From positions 1 to 59,920 of the IMG/VR virus record IMGVR_UViG_3300020220_000051: a DNA stretch of 59,920 nt; one strand, 5' to 3'. The notes beneath the pieces are model-generated. The model saw only the letters and a program-made list of their open reading frames with translations, was not told where the DNA came from and did not search any database. A program made the translations under genes and the position numbers. The DNA is from a virus. Of the stretch, positions 7,859 to 16,797 are shown in pieces. Every line of letters starts with the position of its first letter. Position 1 is the first letter of the stretch.

Positions 7859-9715
7859 ATGAAAGACAAGTCGATTGAGGTCCTTAGTGAAATAACGGTA
7901 TTCACTAAGTACGCTAAGTATTTACCGGGGAAAGAAAGACGAGAATCGTGGGCAGAGATCGTTGACCGCAACAAAGATATGCACAAGAAAAAATACCCAC
8001 AGCTCGCAGATGAGATTGAAAACGTTTACGAAAACTTCGTAAAAAACAAAAAGATTCTTCCTTCAATGAGATCCCTTCAATTTGGAGGTAAGCCTATTGA
8101 AATTTCACCAAACAGAGTTTACAACTGTGCTTATTTACCAATCGATGATTGGAGAGCTTTTGGAGAAGTTATGTTTCTTCTATTAGGAGGGACGGGTGTT
8201 GGTTATAGTGTACAATGTCACCACATCGAAAAATTACCAGAGATTAGCAAACCGCGAAAATCTCGCAGATATTTAATCAGTGATTCTATTGAAGGATGGG
8301 CTGATGCAGTTAAGTACTTGATGAAATCATATTTTTATGGAGGATATAAACCAGCATTTGACTTTTCAGATATACGCCACAAAGGTGCAAGACTTGTTAC
8401 CTCTGGTGGTAAGGCGCCGGGTCCTGAGCCTTTAAAGAGATGTCTTATGAACATAGAACTAATTCTTGAAAGAAAAGAAGACGGCGAGATGCTATCTCCG
8501 ATTGAAGTTCATGACATCGTTTGTCACATTGCCGATGCAGTTCTTGCTGGTGGTATTCGCAGAGCTGCTCTTATCTCTTTATTCTCGTTTGATGATGAAG
8601 ATATGCGTACTTGTAAGTTTGGAAACTGGTGGGAACTTAACCCACAACGCGGAAGAGCAAACAACAGCGCTGTGATTCTTCGCAACAAAATTGAGAAAGA
8701 AGATTTTGTTGATTTATGGAAAAAGATTGAAGCAAGTGGTTCAGGCGAACCGGGAATTTACTTTAATAACGATAAAGACTGGGGCACTAATCCTTGCTGT
8801 GAAATTGCTCTTCGTCCATTTCAATTCTGTAATTTAACAGAAGTTAATGTAGATGATGTAGATTCTCAAGAAGAATACGAGGCAAGATGTAAAGCTGCTG
8901 CTTTCGTTGGAACTCTTCAAGCAGGTTATACTGACTTCCACTACTTGCGTCCAGTATGGAAACGTAACACTGAGAAAGATGCACTTATTGGTGTGGGTAT
9001 GACAGGAATTGGTTCTGGCCGCGTTCTTAATCTTGATATGAAAGCTGCCGCTGAAGCAGTTAAAGAAGAAAACGCTAGAATTGCTTCTACTATCGGAATT
9101 AACAGAGCAGCTCGTACTACAACCGTTAAACCGTCTGGCACTTCATCTCTTGTTCTAGGCTGTTCTTCAGGAATTCATGCTTGGCATAACGACTATTACG
9201 TTCGTCGTATGCGAGTAGGAAAAAATGAAGCAATGTATTCGTTCTTGGCTATTAATCACCCAGAACTTGTTAAAGATGAGTTTTTCTCTCCTACAACTAC
9301 CGCAGTAATTGAAATTCCAATTAAAGCACCTGAAGGAGCAATCTTGAGAACAGAATCTTCCATGGACTTGCTTGAGCGTGTTAAACGTGTTTACCTTGAC
9401 TGGATAAAACCTGGTCACAGGACCGGTAACAATACGCATAATATATCTGCCACGATTAGCGTTAAGTCTGATGAATGGGATACTATAGGAGACTGGATGT
9501 GGAAAAACAAACACTGCTATAACGGACTTTCAGTTTTACCTTATGACGGTGGTACTTATACACAAGCACCGTTTGAAGATATCACAAAAGAACAGTTTGA
9601 TGAATTGTCTTATCACATTAAAGATATAAATCTAAAGAACGTGATAGAATTAGAGGACGCTACTGATCTTAAAAGTGAAGCAGCGTGTGCTGGTGGAGCT
9701 TGTGAAATAGTTTAA
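7859..9715 (+). CDS. nrdJ: Class II (B12-dependent) ribonucleotide reductase, monomeric type
   Basis: The 618-residue protein resembles adenosylcobalamin-dependent ribonucleoside-triphosphate reductase. Visible signatures are MRSLQFGG near residue 70, NRVYNCAY near 85 carrying a redox cysteine, GGTGVGYSVQ near 113, and NPCCEIALRPFQFCNLTEVN near 311 with the thiyl-radical cysteine and glutamate. A C-terminal CAGGAC pair would re-reduce the active site. It is shorter than the ~740-residue Lactobacillus enzyme, as is usual for phage copies. No nrdB-like radical subunit gene is seen in this window, consistent with class II. It would supply deoxynucleotides alongside dUTPase, using cobalamin from the host or environment. 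Confidence 0.85.
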   Translation: MKDKSIEVLSEITVFTKYAKYLPGKERRESWAEIVDRNKDMHKKKYPQLADEIENVYENFVKNKKILPSMRSLQFGGKPIEISPNRVYNCAYLPIDDWRAFGEVMFLLLGGTGVGYSVQCHHIEKLPEISKPRKSRRYLISDSIEGWADAVKYLMKSYFYGGYKPAFDFSDIRHKGARLVTSGGKAPGPEPLKRCLMNIELILERKEDGEMLSPIEVHDIVCHIADAVLAGGIRRAALISLFSFDDEDMRTCKFGNWWELNPQRGRANNSAVILRNKIEKEDFVDLWKKIEASGSGEPGIYFNNDKDWGTNPCCEIALRPFQFCNLTEVNVDDVDSQEEYEARCKAAAFVGTLQAGYTDFHYLRPVWKRNTEKDALIGVGMTGIGSGRVLNLDMKAAAEAVKEENARIASTIGINRAARTTTVKPSGTSSLVLGCSSGIHAWHNDYYVRRMRVGKNEAMYSFLAINHPELVKDEFFSPTTTAVIEIPIKAPEGAILRTESSMDLLERVKRVYLDWIKPGHRTGNNTHNISATISVKSDEWDTIGDWMWKNKHCYNGLSVLPYDGGTYTQAPFEDITKEQFDELSYHIKDINLKNVIELEDATDLKSEAACAGGACEIV

Positions 9716-9721
9716 TAAAGT

Positions 9722-10375
9722 ATGGCACTAAAAATCGGTTTAGACAATGTAGTAAAAATCATGAGACCTGAAGGTAGAAAGTTTAACCTACAGGATCTTA
9801 ATGATACAGTGGACGGTTTCATTGAACCTTTTAAGATCGGACCTGTTTGGGTTATGTACGACGAAAAAGCAAAGAAAAAAGGTGAACCGCTAAATACCAT
9901 AGCTTCTTTTTTCTTTCAGGTTGCTATGTACGGAACAGTGTTGGTAGTGCCTTCGCAGCAACTCCCTTCTGACTGGGAAGTAACAGACCCCGATGACTAT
10001 AAATTCACATCTGATGAAATAGACACCGGAGTTTTAATTTCTTTACAGAATGCACTCATGTATAACCGAGTTTTTGGTAATACAAGAGACCCTCTTGAAA
10101 CATTTGAACGCTATCTTCCTAAAGAAGAATGGGTATACAAACCTGATGATGAAAATTTTGATGATAACATAAAGGATTTCTATAGACAGGTATATAACTT
10201 TATTAGCAAAGATCCTGATTCTTTCAAGAAGAATATAATCATCGATGAAGAAAGTGTTACTGTAAGAGTTGAATCTCAACAAGATCGTGAAACTATCGTA
10301 AATCAAATGATAACATACTTTCTTGAAACCGAGGAATATGAAAAATGTGCCGTCCTTAAAAAAGTTCTAGAATAA
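9722..10375 (+). CDS. Hypothetical protein with UVR-like C-terminal helix pair
   Basis: A 217-residue acidic protein, 6 nt after nrdJ. The middle contains VMYDEKAKKKGEPLNTIAS and a hydrophobic stretch. The C-terminus (INQMITYFLETEEYEKCAV) has the spacing of the UvrB/UvrC-interaction helical hairpin (UVR motif), also seen in the small gene at 42439. I do not recognise the whole protein. A terminator follows, so it is probably the last gene of the dut-pol-nrdJ unit. Confidence 0.6.
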   Translation: MALKIGLDNVVKIMRPEGRKFNLQDLNDTVDGFIEPFKIGPVWVMYDEKAKKKGEPLNTIASFFFQVAMYGTVLVVPSQQLPSDWEVTDPDDYKFTSDEIDTGVLISLQNALMYNRVFGNTRDPLETFERYLPKEEWVYKPDDENFDDNIKDFYRQVYNFISKDPDSFKKNIIIDEESVTVRVESQQDRETIVNQMITYFLETEEYEKCAVLKKVLE

Positions 10376-10398
10376 TTCAAACAACACAAACGCAACAT

Positions 10399-10425
10399 GG
10401 CTCTGGGAACTCCAGAGCCTTTGTT
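10399..10425 (+). terminator. Rho-independent terminator
   Basis: GGCTCTGG (10399-10406) pairs with CCAGAGCC (10412-10419) around a 5-nt loop, followed by a short T-rich stretch. It lies 24 nt past the stop of the 217-residue gene. The U tract is weak (TTTGTT). Confidence 0.6.
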
Positions 10426-10524
10426 GTATATAAACTACATGGCAAATTTATTCTTTTGAGGAAATTGCTGGTATAATGAAAAGCAAACATGCGATGGCTG
10501 TAGATGACCATCAAATTAAATAAG

Positions 10525-10983
10525 ATGGAAAAAGATCCTACGCAAAAGGACGAGAACATGATGCCGGTATATCCCGGCTTACTTCCTTATGGGCATAACA
10601 TAAGTGCACCTGCATTCAGACCTACTGAAATGGGTGTTATCTTGAGCAAGTCAGCTGCCGCCATGAACGAGCAAGTTGAGATGCAAAAGAAACAAATTTT
10701 GGAGCAAGTTGAACTTCTTAAAAAGCAATACACAGAACTAGAAGAAAGAAGATTAGTCTCCCTCTTGGTGTATCGTGCAAAGTTTAACTTTAAACCAGAT
10801 GCCGGTGAAGTATATCATCTGTATACACGTGATGATAACACTCTTTTCTTGTCTCTTATTGCTCCACACGAGTGGAATAAACCCGGGATAGAATTTGTTG
10901 CGACTGTAGAGCAGCTGTATGATATGACGTGGCGAATACTTACGCGATCAGAAAACCTAGAAAGAATTGTTAATAACTTTTAG
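10525..10983 (+). CDS. Hypothetical coiled-coil protein
   Basis: The frame also has an ATG at 10504, but the ATG at 10525 (MEKDPTQKDENM) follows the A-rich leader typical here, so I prefer it: 152 residues. Residues ~50-80 form a short coiled coil (MNEQVEMQKKQILEQVELL). The C-terminal part is alpha/beta with LYTRDDNTLFLSLIAPHEW. I recognise no family. A TATAAT box at 10472 may be its promoter. Its last codons (IVNNF) are encoded by the 5' end of repeat element A. Confidence 0.6.
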   Translation: MEKDPTQKDENMMPVYPGLLPYGHNISAPAFRPTEMGVILSKSAAAMNEQVEMQKKQILEQVELLKKQYTELEERRLVSLLVYRAKFNFKPDAGEVYHLYTRDDNTLFLSLIAPHEWNKPGIEFVATVEQLYDMTWRILTRSENLERIVNNF

Positions 10984-11051
10984 AAAAAAGTTGCTTAAAA
11001 GTTTGCATTATATGATTATTTTGGTTAATTTTATTCTATAATTAAAAATCA
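10967..11051 (+). promoter_or_regulatory. Early-type promoter/operator repeat, copy A
   Basis: First of three ~88-bp elements (others at 37102 and 40576). It begins TTGTTAATAAC, continues with an inverted repeat AACTTTT-AGAA-AAAAGTT (10975-10992), then TTTGCAT, then TTTTGGTTAATTTTAT and CTATAATTAA, ending directly at the ATG of the NAD ligase. The conserved -10-like TATAAT and the operator-like palindrome suggest a regulated promoter for early or middle genes. Confidence 0.6.
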
Positions 11052-12878
11052 ATGAGTAATCGCTTCGAGTTAGAACAACTTTATTTTCAAGCCAAAGAGG
11101 CATACTATTCTGGTGAATCTGTTTTATCTGATGATGAATTTGACTCTCTTGAACAAGAACTAATCAGTATGGGTTCTGATGCTCCACATATCGTGGGTGC
11201 TGAGGATCGCAAAGCAAAGTATTCTCACCCATCACCAATGTTATCTCTTGCTAAGTATCAAGCAAGTTTATCAGGTGCAGCACCAGTAGAATCTGCTACA
11301 AACTGGATGAACAAGTTTGGCGCTACTTCCTTTGAGGTAACACCTAAATATGATGGAAATGCAGGTAACGCAATCTATCAAGACGGTAAACTTCTACAAG
11401 TACTGTCTCGCGGTAACGGAACTAAAGGGCGCGATATTACTGACAAGGTAAAACATAACATACCGGAGACTATAGATCTTAAAGGAATCGTTGAAGTACG
11501 CGGTGAAGTGGTAATTAAAGTATCTACATTCAATGAGAAATACGCAACTTTTAAGAATCCTCGTAACTATGTTGCTGGTGTTCTTAATCGCGATGACAAT
11601 TCGCCGTCAATACTTGCGGATCTTGACTTTATCCCTCTTGAGGTAAGGCAACATATTGATGAAGAGATTCGCTATATTGCCCCGAGAATTTCAGGGTTCA
11701 AACATACTGCTCATACTTTTTACTGCGGAATTGAAAACTTTCAATCAGCATATGATGATATGGTTGAGTATCGCAAAAACTCGGATTACCAACTTGACGG
11801 TTTTGTAATCAAAGCGCCTGAAGGCTTGCGATCTGCTTGGGGTGAAAACTCTCACGATCCTAACTGGGCGGTTGCCATCAAGTTTCCTCCTAAAGAAGCA
11901 ATCACAAAAATCAAGAGCATATCTTGGCAATACGGAAAGACTGGAGAGGTTACTCCAGTAGCTGTAATGGAACCTGTTGATCTTGATGGTTCTACGGTTT
12001 CTCGCGCTGCTCTATTTAACTTAGGCTATCTTAAAGAAAAAGGCGCCGTTCCTGGTGCTATGGTTGCTATCGCAAAATCTGGTGATATCATACCGCAGAT
12101 TACTCGAGTAGTAGTTGCTGGAGATACCGCAGGTTTTCAACACCCAGAATCTTGTAAGTGCGGAAGCAAACTTGTAGTAAAAGGAATCCACCTAATGTGT
12201 GAAAATGAGAATTGTGAAATCAAATCCTGGTATAAGTTTCATAACGGTGTTAATGTTTTAGGTCTTGACGGTGTTGGTGGTGCTATGACAAAGCTAATCT
12301 GGAAAGCAGGTATTAAGAATCCTGCTGACTTGCTAAACCCAACCAAGATGAGCAAAGAAACGCTTATAGGTTCAGGATTCTTTAAGGCAGGAAAAACACT
12401 AGATAACCTATTCAAAGAAATTGAGAAATGTTCTGAACTCAAACCGCGAGATCTTGTTATGCTTATGGGAGTTGACGGTATGGGTTGGACTACAGCAAAG
12501 CAAATTGGCAACTACCTCGCGGGTATTGATTACAGTTTCTCCGGTTTACAGAAAGATGTAATCGCGGGATTTGAATTAGGAGGTAAACGCCGCCAAGAAT
12601 ATAACATGATGGTTGAGAGCTTGTCCCCTTACATCAAGATAACTCTTCCTGAAAGGATTGCTGTTGACTCGATAGGCTGTGAATTCACAGGTTCACCGAA
12701 GTCAGCTGGATTCAAGACCAAAGAAGAATTCCTAATTTACGCTAAGTCCAAAGGCTATCATCACACAAGTTTAAATGAAGCTAAAGTATTGTTTACCGAT
12801 GATTTAGGATCAACAAGTTCTAAAATGAGAACTGCTCAATCCAAAGGTGTTAAAGTTCTTTTATACAGCGAAATATAA
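11052..12878 (+). CDS. ligA: NAD-dependent DNA ligase
   Basis: The 608-residue protein matches bacterial-type LigA: an N-terminal Ia-like domain (residues 1-60), adenylation domain with active-site lysine in KYDGNAG near residue 99 and GRDITDKVKHNIP downstream, and an OB-like region near 300. A four-cysteine zinc finger follows (CKCG...CENENC, about 368-390), then helix-hairpin-helix repeats and a C-terminal BRCT-like domain (about 540-608). It seals nicks using NAD+. T4 instead uses an ATP ligase (gp30), so this is a replacement. Promoter repeat A ends at its start codon. Confidence 0.92.
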   Translation: MSNRFELEQLYFQAKEAYYSGESVLSDDEFDSLEQELISMGSDAPHIVGAEDRKAKYSHPSPMLSLAKYQASLSGAAPVESATNWMNKFGATSFEVTPKYDGNAGNAIYQDGKLLQVLSRGNGTKGRDITDKVKHNIPETIDLKGIVEVRGEVVIKVSTFNEKYATFKNPRNYVAGVLNRDDNSPSILADLDFIPLEVRQHIDEEIRYIAPRISGFKHTAHTFYCGIENFQSAYDDMVEYRKNSDYQLDGFVIKAPEGLRSAWGENSHDPNWAVAIKFPPKEAITKIKSISWQYGKTGEVTPVAVMEPVDLDGSTVSRAALFNLGYLKEKGAVPGAMVAIAKSGDIIPQITRVVVAGDTAGFQHPESCKCGSKLVVKGIHLMCENENCEIKSWYKFHNGVNVLGLDGVGGAMTKLIWKAGIKNPADLLNPTKMSKETLIGSGFFKAGKTLDNLFKEIEKCSELKPRDLVMLMGVDGMGWTTAKQIGNYLAGIDYSFSGLQKDVIAGFELGGKRRQEYNMMVESLSPYIKITLPERIAVDSIGCEFTGSPKSAGFKTKEEFLIYAKSKGYHHTSLNEAKVLFTDDLGSTSSKMRTAQSKGVKVLLYSEI

Positions 12879-12971
12879 AAGAATAGTTAAGCTAATGACA
12901 TTCTAAGAACTTTAATCTTTACTGTAATATAATCTATACAATTAAAACTTAAAGACATCTAAAAGAAAATA

Positions 12972-14774
12972 ATGACAAAACAAAAATCTAACAAAGAAAT
13001 TGTAGCACTATCAGATTTTGAACATGTGACACACAGACCAACCATGTATATTGGTTCGGTTGAGAAATCTGAAGAAAGCGTACAGATCGTGGAGAATGGA
13101 AAACTTGTTGCAAAGAACAAGATCATATCTGTAGGATTCTATAAGATGTTTAATGAAATCGTTGACAATGCTTTTGATGAAGCAAAGAGAATGAAGGGCG
13201 TAATGCCTAAAATCATCGTTAAGATTAATTCAAAAAATAATGAAGTAGAAGTAACCGACACTGGTGGCGGATTCATTAACGCTGAAAAGGCAAACACAAA
13301 GACAGGGCAATCCAACGTTGAGACAGCAATGTCAATGTTAAGAGCTGGTTCAAACTTCTATAATGAAAACTCAAATGATTCTTTAATTGGTACTAATGGA
13401 GTGGGTGCTGCTCTTGTGAACATGCTTTCGGAAGAATTTGTTATTACCACAATTAACAATGAAATAGAGTACAACATTCAGTGGAACCGCTTTGAGAAAA
13501 AACGAGAAACCACTGACAAGAAAAAACGCAATTCACAAACGGGTACTACTGTAAGATACATTCCACGCACTGACATTTTCAAAGGATGTACTTGGGATAA
13601 AGAATACTTACACACCATGTTCATCTTTCGGGAGTTCTTAAAGAATCAAGACCCTGTTATCAGTAACTTGGAGATTGAGTTCTTCTTTGACAACACAAAA
13701 CTTGAACTTAACCAGTCATTCTTGCCAGAAGACGCGATTGTGTTTAAGGGCAAGATGGGAATGTTTGTGATATGGAATCGATACGAAAATGCAACATCTG
13801 CTTCATTCGTAAACGGCGCTATATGTACGGGTATTCACCAAAAGATTTTTACTGACTGGGTGAATGACATCTTTGACTATACATTAGCTCATCACTTTTA
13901 CGAGACTCTTCTTATTCTTAACTTTCCACCTAAGCTGGTTCGTTTTGCTGACCAAAACAAAACCAAGTACGCGGCAGGTCGTTGGGAAATACAGCACTTA
14001 CTGACTGACTTTAACAAAAAGATTAATCAGTCTCTCAAGAAAACTAAGTTTTACGAAACTGTTCGTAAACTGATTGATGAAAGAACTCAAACACAAGATC
14101 TTAAAAACATCAAGAACAAGAAGAAAGCTGCAAGCAAACGCATAAGCGATAAGTACTTTCCGCCTTCACAAAGCAAAGGATCTCTTTTCATAGTTGAAGG
14201 TTCTTCAGCTATGGGTTCAATCTTACAGAAACGAGATCCGCGGATTGATGCAGTGTATTCGTTAAAGGGCAAGATTAAGAACGCAAGAAACTTAAGTGAC
14301 TTGAGTTCTAATAATGAAATCATTGACTTGATGAACATTCTTAACCTTGAACCACGAGACGGAAGTAAATGTGCATTCTCAAACGTTGTCATCTCTACCG
14401 ATTGGGACCCTGATGGAATAGGTCACATCGCTTCGTTGGTGATTAACTTGTTCTATAAGTGGTTTCCACAAGTGATTGAAACTGGCAAACTTCATATCTT
14501 AATTACTCCGCTTGTTTCTGCTGAAGTTAAGAACAAAAGACAATACTTCTATTCTCTTCATGAGTGGGGCGAGTTTGAGAAAAGCGGAACTCCTTACAAA
14601 AATGTTCGTTATCTTAAAGGGTTAGGTTCATTGAGTATACAAGACTGGGAAATGGTTATGGCAGAACGCAAGATGTTTAAGATTCGCATAGATCGTTCAG
14701 CTGGCAAATACATGGAAATTGCCTTTGGAAATTCTGCTGACAAGAGAAAACGTTGGTTAGAAGGGAGGATCTAA
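12972..14774 (+). CDS. 39: Type II DNA topoisomerase large subunit
   Basis: The 600-residue protein has the GHKL ATPase of type II topoisomerases: RPTMYIGS near residue 19, EIVDNAFDEA near 62, DTGGGF near 96 and GTNGVGAAL near 138. The TOPRIM domain follows: FIVEGSSAMGS near 405 and STDWDPDGIGH near 473. It corresponds to T4 gp39 with the gp60 part fused, as in phages whose gene 60 is not separate. It acts with the gp52 subunit at 19006 to relax DNA ahead of replication. The 93-nt gap upstream contains a TATAAT-like box. Confidence 0.92.
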   Translation: MTKQKSNKEIVALSDFEHVTHRPTMYIGSVEKSEESVQIVENGKLVAKNKIISVGFYKMFNEIVDNAFDEAKRMKGVMPKIIVKINSKNNEVEVTDTGGGFINAEKANTKTGQSNVETAMSMLRAGSNFYNENSNDSLIGTNGVGAALVNMLSEEFVITTINNEIEYNIQWNRFEKKRETTDKKKRNSQTGTTVRYIPRTDIFKGCTWDKEYLHTMFIFREFLKNQDPVISNLEIEFFFDNTKLELNQSFLPEDAIVFKGKMGMFVIWNRYENATSASFVNGAICTGIHQKIFTDWVNDIFDYTLAHHFYETLLILNFPPKLVRFADQNKTKYAAGRWEIQHLLTDFNKKINQSLKKTKFYETVRKLIDERTQTQDLKNIKNKKKAASKRISDKYFPPSQSKGSLFIVEGSSAMGSILQKRDPRIDAVYSLKGKIKNARNLSDLSSNNEIIDLMNILNLEPRDGSKCAFSNVVISTDWDPDGIGHIASLVINLFYKWFPQVIETGKLHILITPLVSAEVKNKRQYFYSLHEWGEFEKSGTPYKNVRYLKGLGSLSIQDWEMVMAERKMFKIRIDRSAGKYMEIAFGNSADKRKRWLEGRI

Positions 14775-14779
14775 TCCCT

Positions 14780-14788
14780 GATATATAC
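14780..14788 (+). promoter_or_regulatory. Late promoter -10-like GATATATAC
   Basis: Located 34 nt upstream of the tagged gene at 14814. The leader that follows can form a small hairpin (CTCTG 14788-14792 with CAGAG 14806-14810) just before the ATG. Confidence 0.6.
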
Positions 14789-14813
14789 TCTGGTCAAAAA
14801 AAAATCAGAGACT

Positions 14814-15332
14814 ATGAAACACATATCATCATTTGAAAATTTCTTAAACGAGAATGCATTTCATGCTGCTTTGGCAAATGCAAAGAAGCAAGGTCTAAAA
14901 GAGTTTGAATTTCAGGGAAAGAAATACCATGTAAAAGAAGATGCACTTGAAGAAGGCGAAGACCTTAACGAGGCTGCTAAAGACAAGTACTATACAGTAG
15001 ACTGGGCACAAGAAAATGCAAAAGCCATCTACGATCGTAAAACAAAAATATACGCCTTTGCACAAAAAGCACTTGACGCTCTTCCAAAGATTCTTGAAGA
15101 CTGCTGTCCTGGCAAATTCGACCTTGACACATTAGGCTTTTCTGAGAAGGGAAATGCTTTCTTTATCTTTGCTAATCTAAATGACCCAAAAGACCGATTA
15201 GGATTTGACTACAGCTCTTTAGAAGATAATGCAGATTTTGCCAAGTTCTTTGACATGGCAGGTACAAACCTGGATATGCCATCTCAGAGAATGTACACAT
15301 CTTCTTTTAGACTAGATGACAGAAAAGCATAA
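14814..15332 (+). CDS. Predicted internal head protein with tag
   Basis: The 172-residue protein starts MKHISSFENFLNEN, a tag with L11-N-E13. Residues 15-42 (AFHAALANAKKQGLKEFEF to GKKYHV) form a short alpha-beta motif that I believe recurs in T4-like phage head proteins. It ends in two more protease-like sites, L45-E-E47|G and L51-N-E53|A. The remaining ~120 residues would be the mature cargo, an alpha/beta domain I do not recognise. It is first in a run of four tagged genes and has a late-type promoter. Confidence 0.68.
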   Translation: MKHISSFENFLNENAFHAALANAKKQGLKEFEFQGKKYHVKEDALEEGEDLNEAAKDKYYTVDWAQENAKAIYDRKTKIYAFAQKALDALPKILEDCCPGKFDLDTLGFSEKGNAFFIFANLNDPKDRLGFDYSSLEDNADFAKFFDMAGTNLDMPSQRMYTSSFRLDDRKA

Positions 15333-15346
15333 CAAAAACATCTATT

Positions 15347-15859
15347 ATGAAACACATACACACATTTGAAAGCTTCTTGAACGAAGGCAAAGCCAACCAA
15401 GACATTAAAGTTGGTGATACTGTAGGTAATGCGGTACAGGGATTCAACTTTGAGGTAAAGAAGATTAGTGGAGACAAAATGACCGTAAAGGACAAAAAGT
15501 CTGGAAAAGAATTTGAGACTTTTATTGAAAATATGTACAAGTCTTCAAATGAGTCTTTGTTAAATGAAGGAGTCATCACCCCTATGCAAATGGAGATGAA
15601 TGGCAAAAAACTCATTAACAAAATATCTGACGGTGCTAAATTTGAAGGCACGTTCCAAACCCGGCCAGAAACTTTTACAGTTGTCGGTTTTGGTGATAGC
15701 GCTAACGCTTTTAAGATATTTGAAGTAGAAGATTCTGCTGGAAAAAAATTATACTTAAAAGTATCCGTTATGTACGGCTGCAGTTATCAGGTAATGGACA
15801 ATCCTCGTGGAAACTGGGATAGCGCTCAAATGTTTAATCTTAAAAACATAATCATCTAA
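15347..15859 (+). CDS. Predicted internal head protein with tag
   Basis: A 170-residue protein starting MKHIHTFESFLNEGKA, the same 13-residue tag as the gene at 43; the DNA of the two tags is almost identical. Residues 18-65 look like a small beta-barrel (VGDTVGNAV, MTVKDKKSGKEFETFIENM). A second site, L72-N-E74|G, separates it from a ~95-residue C-terminal domain (GVITPMQM onward). If both sites are cut, only the latter remains in the mature head. No enzymatic motif is visible. The next tagged gene starts 1 nt after its stop. Confidence 0.68.
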   Translation: MKHIHTFESFLNEGKANQDIKVGDTVGNAVQGFNFEVKKISGDKMTVKDKKSGKEFETFIENMYKSSNESLLNEGVITPMQMEMNGKKLINKISDGAKFEGTFQTRPETFTVVGFGDSANAFKIFEVEDSAGKKLYLKVSVMYGCSYQVMDNPRGNWDSAQMFNLKNIII

Positions 15860-15860
15860 G

Positions 15861-16400
15861 ATGAAACACATAAAAAGCATTAACGAATACTTCTCAAACA
15901 TCAGTGAAGGTATTAACTACAATGAGGGCGTAGACGCTGACTTATGGGAAGTAGGCTCGTATATGTTAGACGGAACCGGCAAAAACTCCGATGAAATGGA
16001 AGAGAAAGAAGTAGAAGCTGTTGCCGTTGAGGCAATGAAGAAGGCTAAACCTGTTCCACTTACTGGAATTATTAAGAAAGACGTACCACCTTTTCTTAAG
16101 TATGTTGCTGATGCATTCAAAAGATGCGGTATAGAGCTTGACGTGGATAACACTGTTATTGACAGCTCTAACTTTGCTAATGAGTTGTATATTCCGGTTG
16201 CGGATACTGAATACAACCTTTTAACTATGTTAGACTACAGTGAACTTGCTTACAACGGTTCAGAGTTTGTAATTGGCGGTGTTTTTGCCAGCGATGACGA
16301 AGGTTCACTTGACTATGTAATCAGCGACCTCAGCGACCAAGGTGAAGTTATGAAAGCTTGCACAGAGTTTAAGAAATACCTAGAAAATACCAAGAAGTAG
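15861..16400 (+). CDS. Tagged protein, acidic, unknown function
   Basis: A 179-residue acidic protein starting MKHIKSINEYFSNISEGIN, a diverged tag with a protease-like I14-S-E16|G site. The first nine nucleotides of the tag (ATGAAACAC) and the following ATA are kept, then it diverges. The body is alpha/beta with no family I recognise. Its stop is immediately followed by the ATG of the next tagged gene. Confidence 0.6.
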   Translation: MKHIKSINEYFSNISEGINYNEGVDADLWEVGSYMLDGTGKNSDEMEEKEVEAVAVEAMKKAKPVPLTGIIKKDVPPFLKYVADAFKRCGIELDVDNTVIDSSNFANELYIPVADTEYNLLTMLDYSELAYNGSEFVIGGVFASDDEGSLDYVISDLSDQGEVMKACTEFKKYLENTKK

Positions 16401-16793
16401 ATGGTCAAATCCTACGAATCTTGGCTTAATGAAGGTGGTAGAGATTTAACTACTCCAATCAGCATTGAACTTGAAGCTGGTAAAGTTAAAGTGTATGCTG
16501 ATCCAGAAGCTGAAAATTGGTTAGGTGAGACTATAAGAATTGAGATTTATGAAAATCTTCTTAACAAGTTTAATAAAGCACTTGACGATAAAAACGACCA
16601 AGAATTACAGCTTCTTTTGAAAGATGCAAGAGAATTGCCTCTTTTTGGACAAGACAAATCAGCTGCTTGGAAGCAATCACAAGTAGATGGTGTTGAGCAG
16701 TTTAGAACAGGCGCTGAATATCGTCGCTGGTTAGCTAAGTATTGCATAGAAAAAATACAAGCTTTTATTGATTGGGCGCGAAATAACAAGTAA
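16401..16793 (+). CDS. Small tagged protein, unknown function
   Basis: A 130-residue protein whose N-terminus MVKSYESWLNEGGRD is a shortened tag with L9-N-E11|G. Residues 15-130 are helical with a beta-rich start and a Trp-rich C-terminus (AEYRRWLAKYCIEKIQAFI). No family is recognised. It directly follows the previous tagged gene without a gap. Packaging in the head is inferred from the tag. Confidence 0.55.
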   Translation: MVKSYESWLNEGGRDLTTPISIELEAGKVKVYADPEAENWLGETIRIEIYENLLNKFNKALDDKNDQELQLLLKDARELPLFGQDKSAAWKQSQVDGVEQFRTGAEYRRWLAKYCIEKIQAFIDWARNNK

Positions 16794-16797
16794 AAGA

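Noticed and set aside
10399-10461. 20-codon ORF MALGTPEPLLY and a following 15-codon ORF at 10476
   Set aside because: The first consists mainly of the terminator hairpin and the second has no support; both are likely chance.
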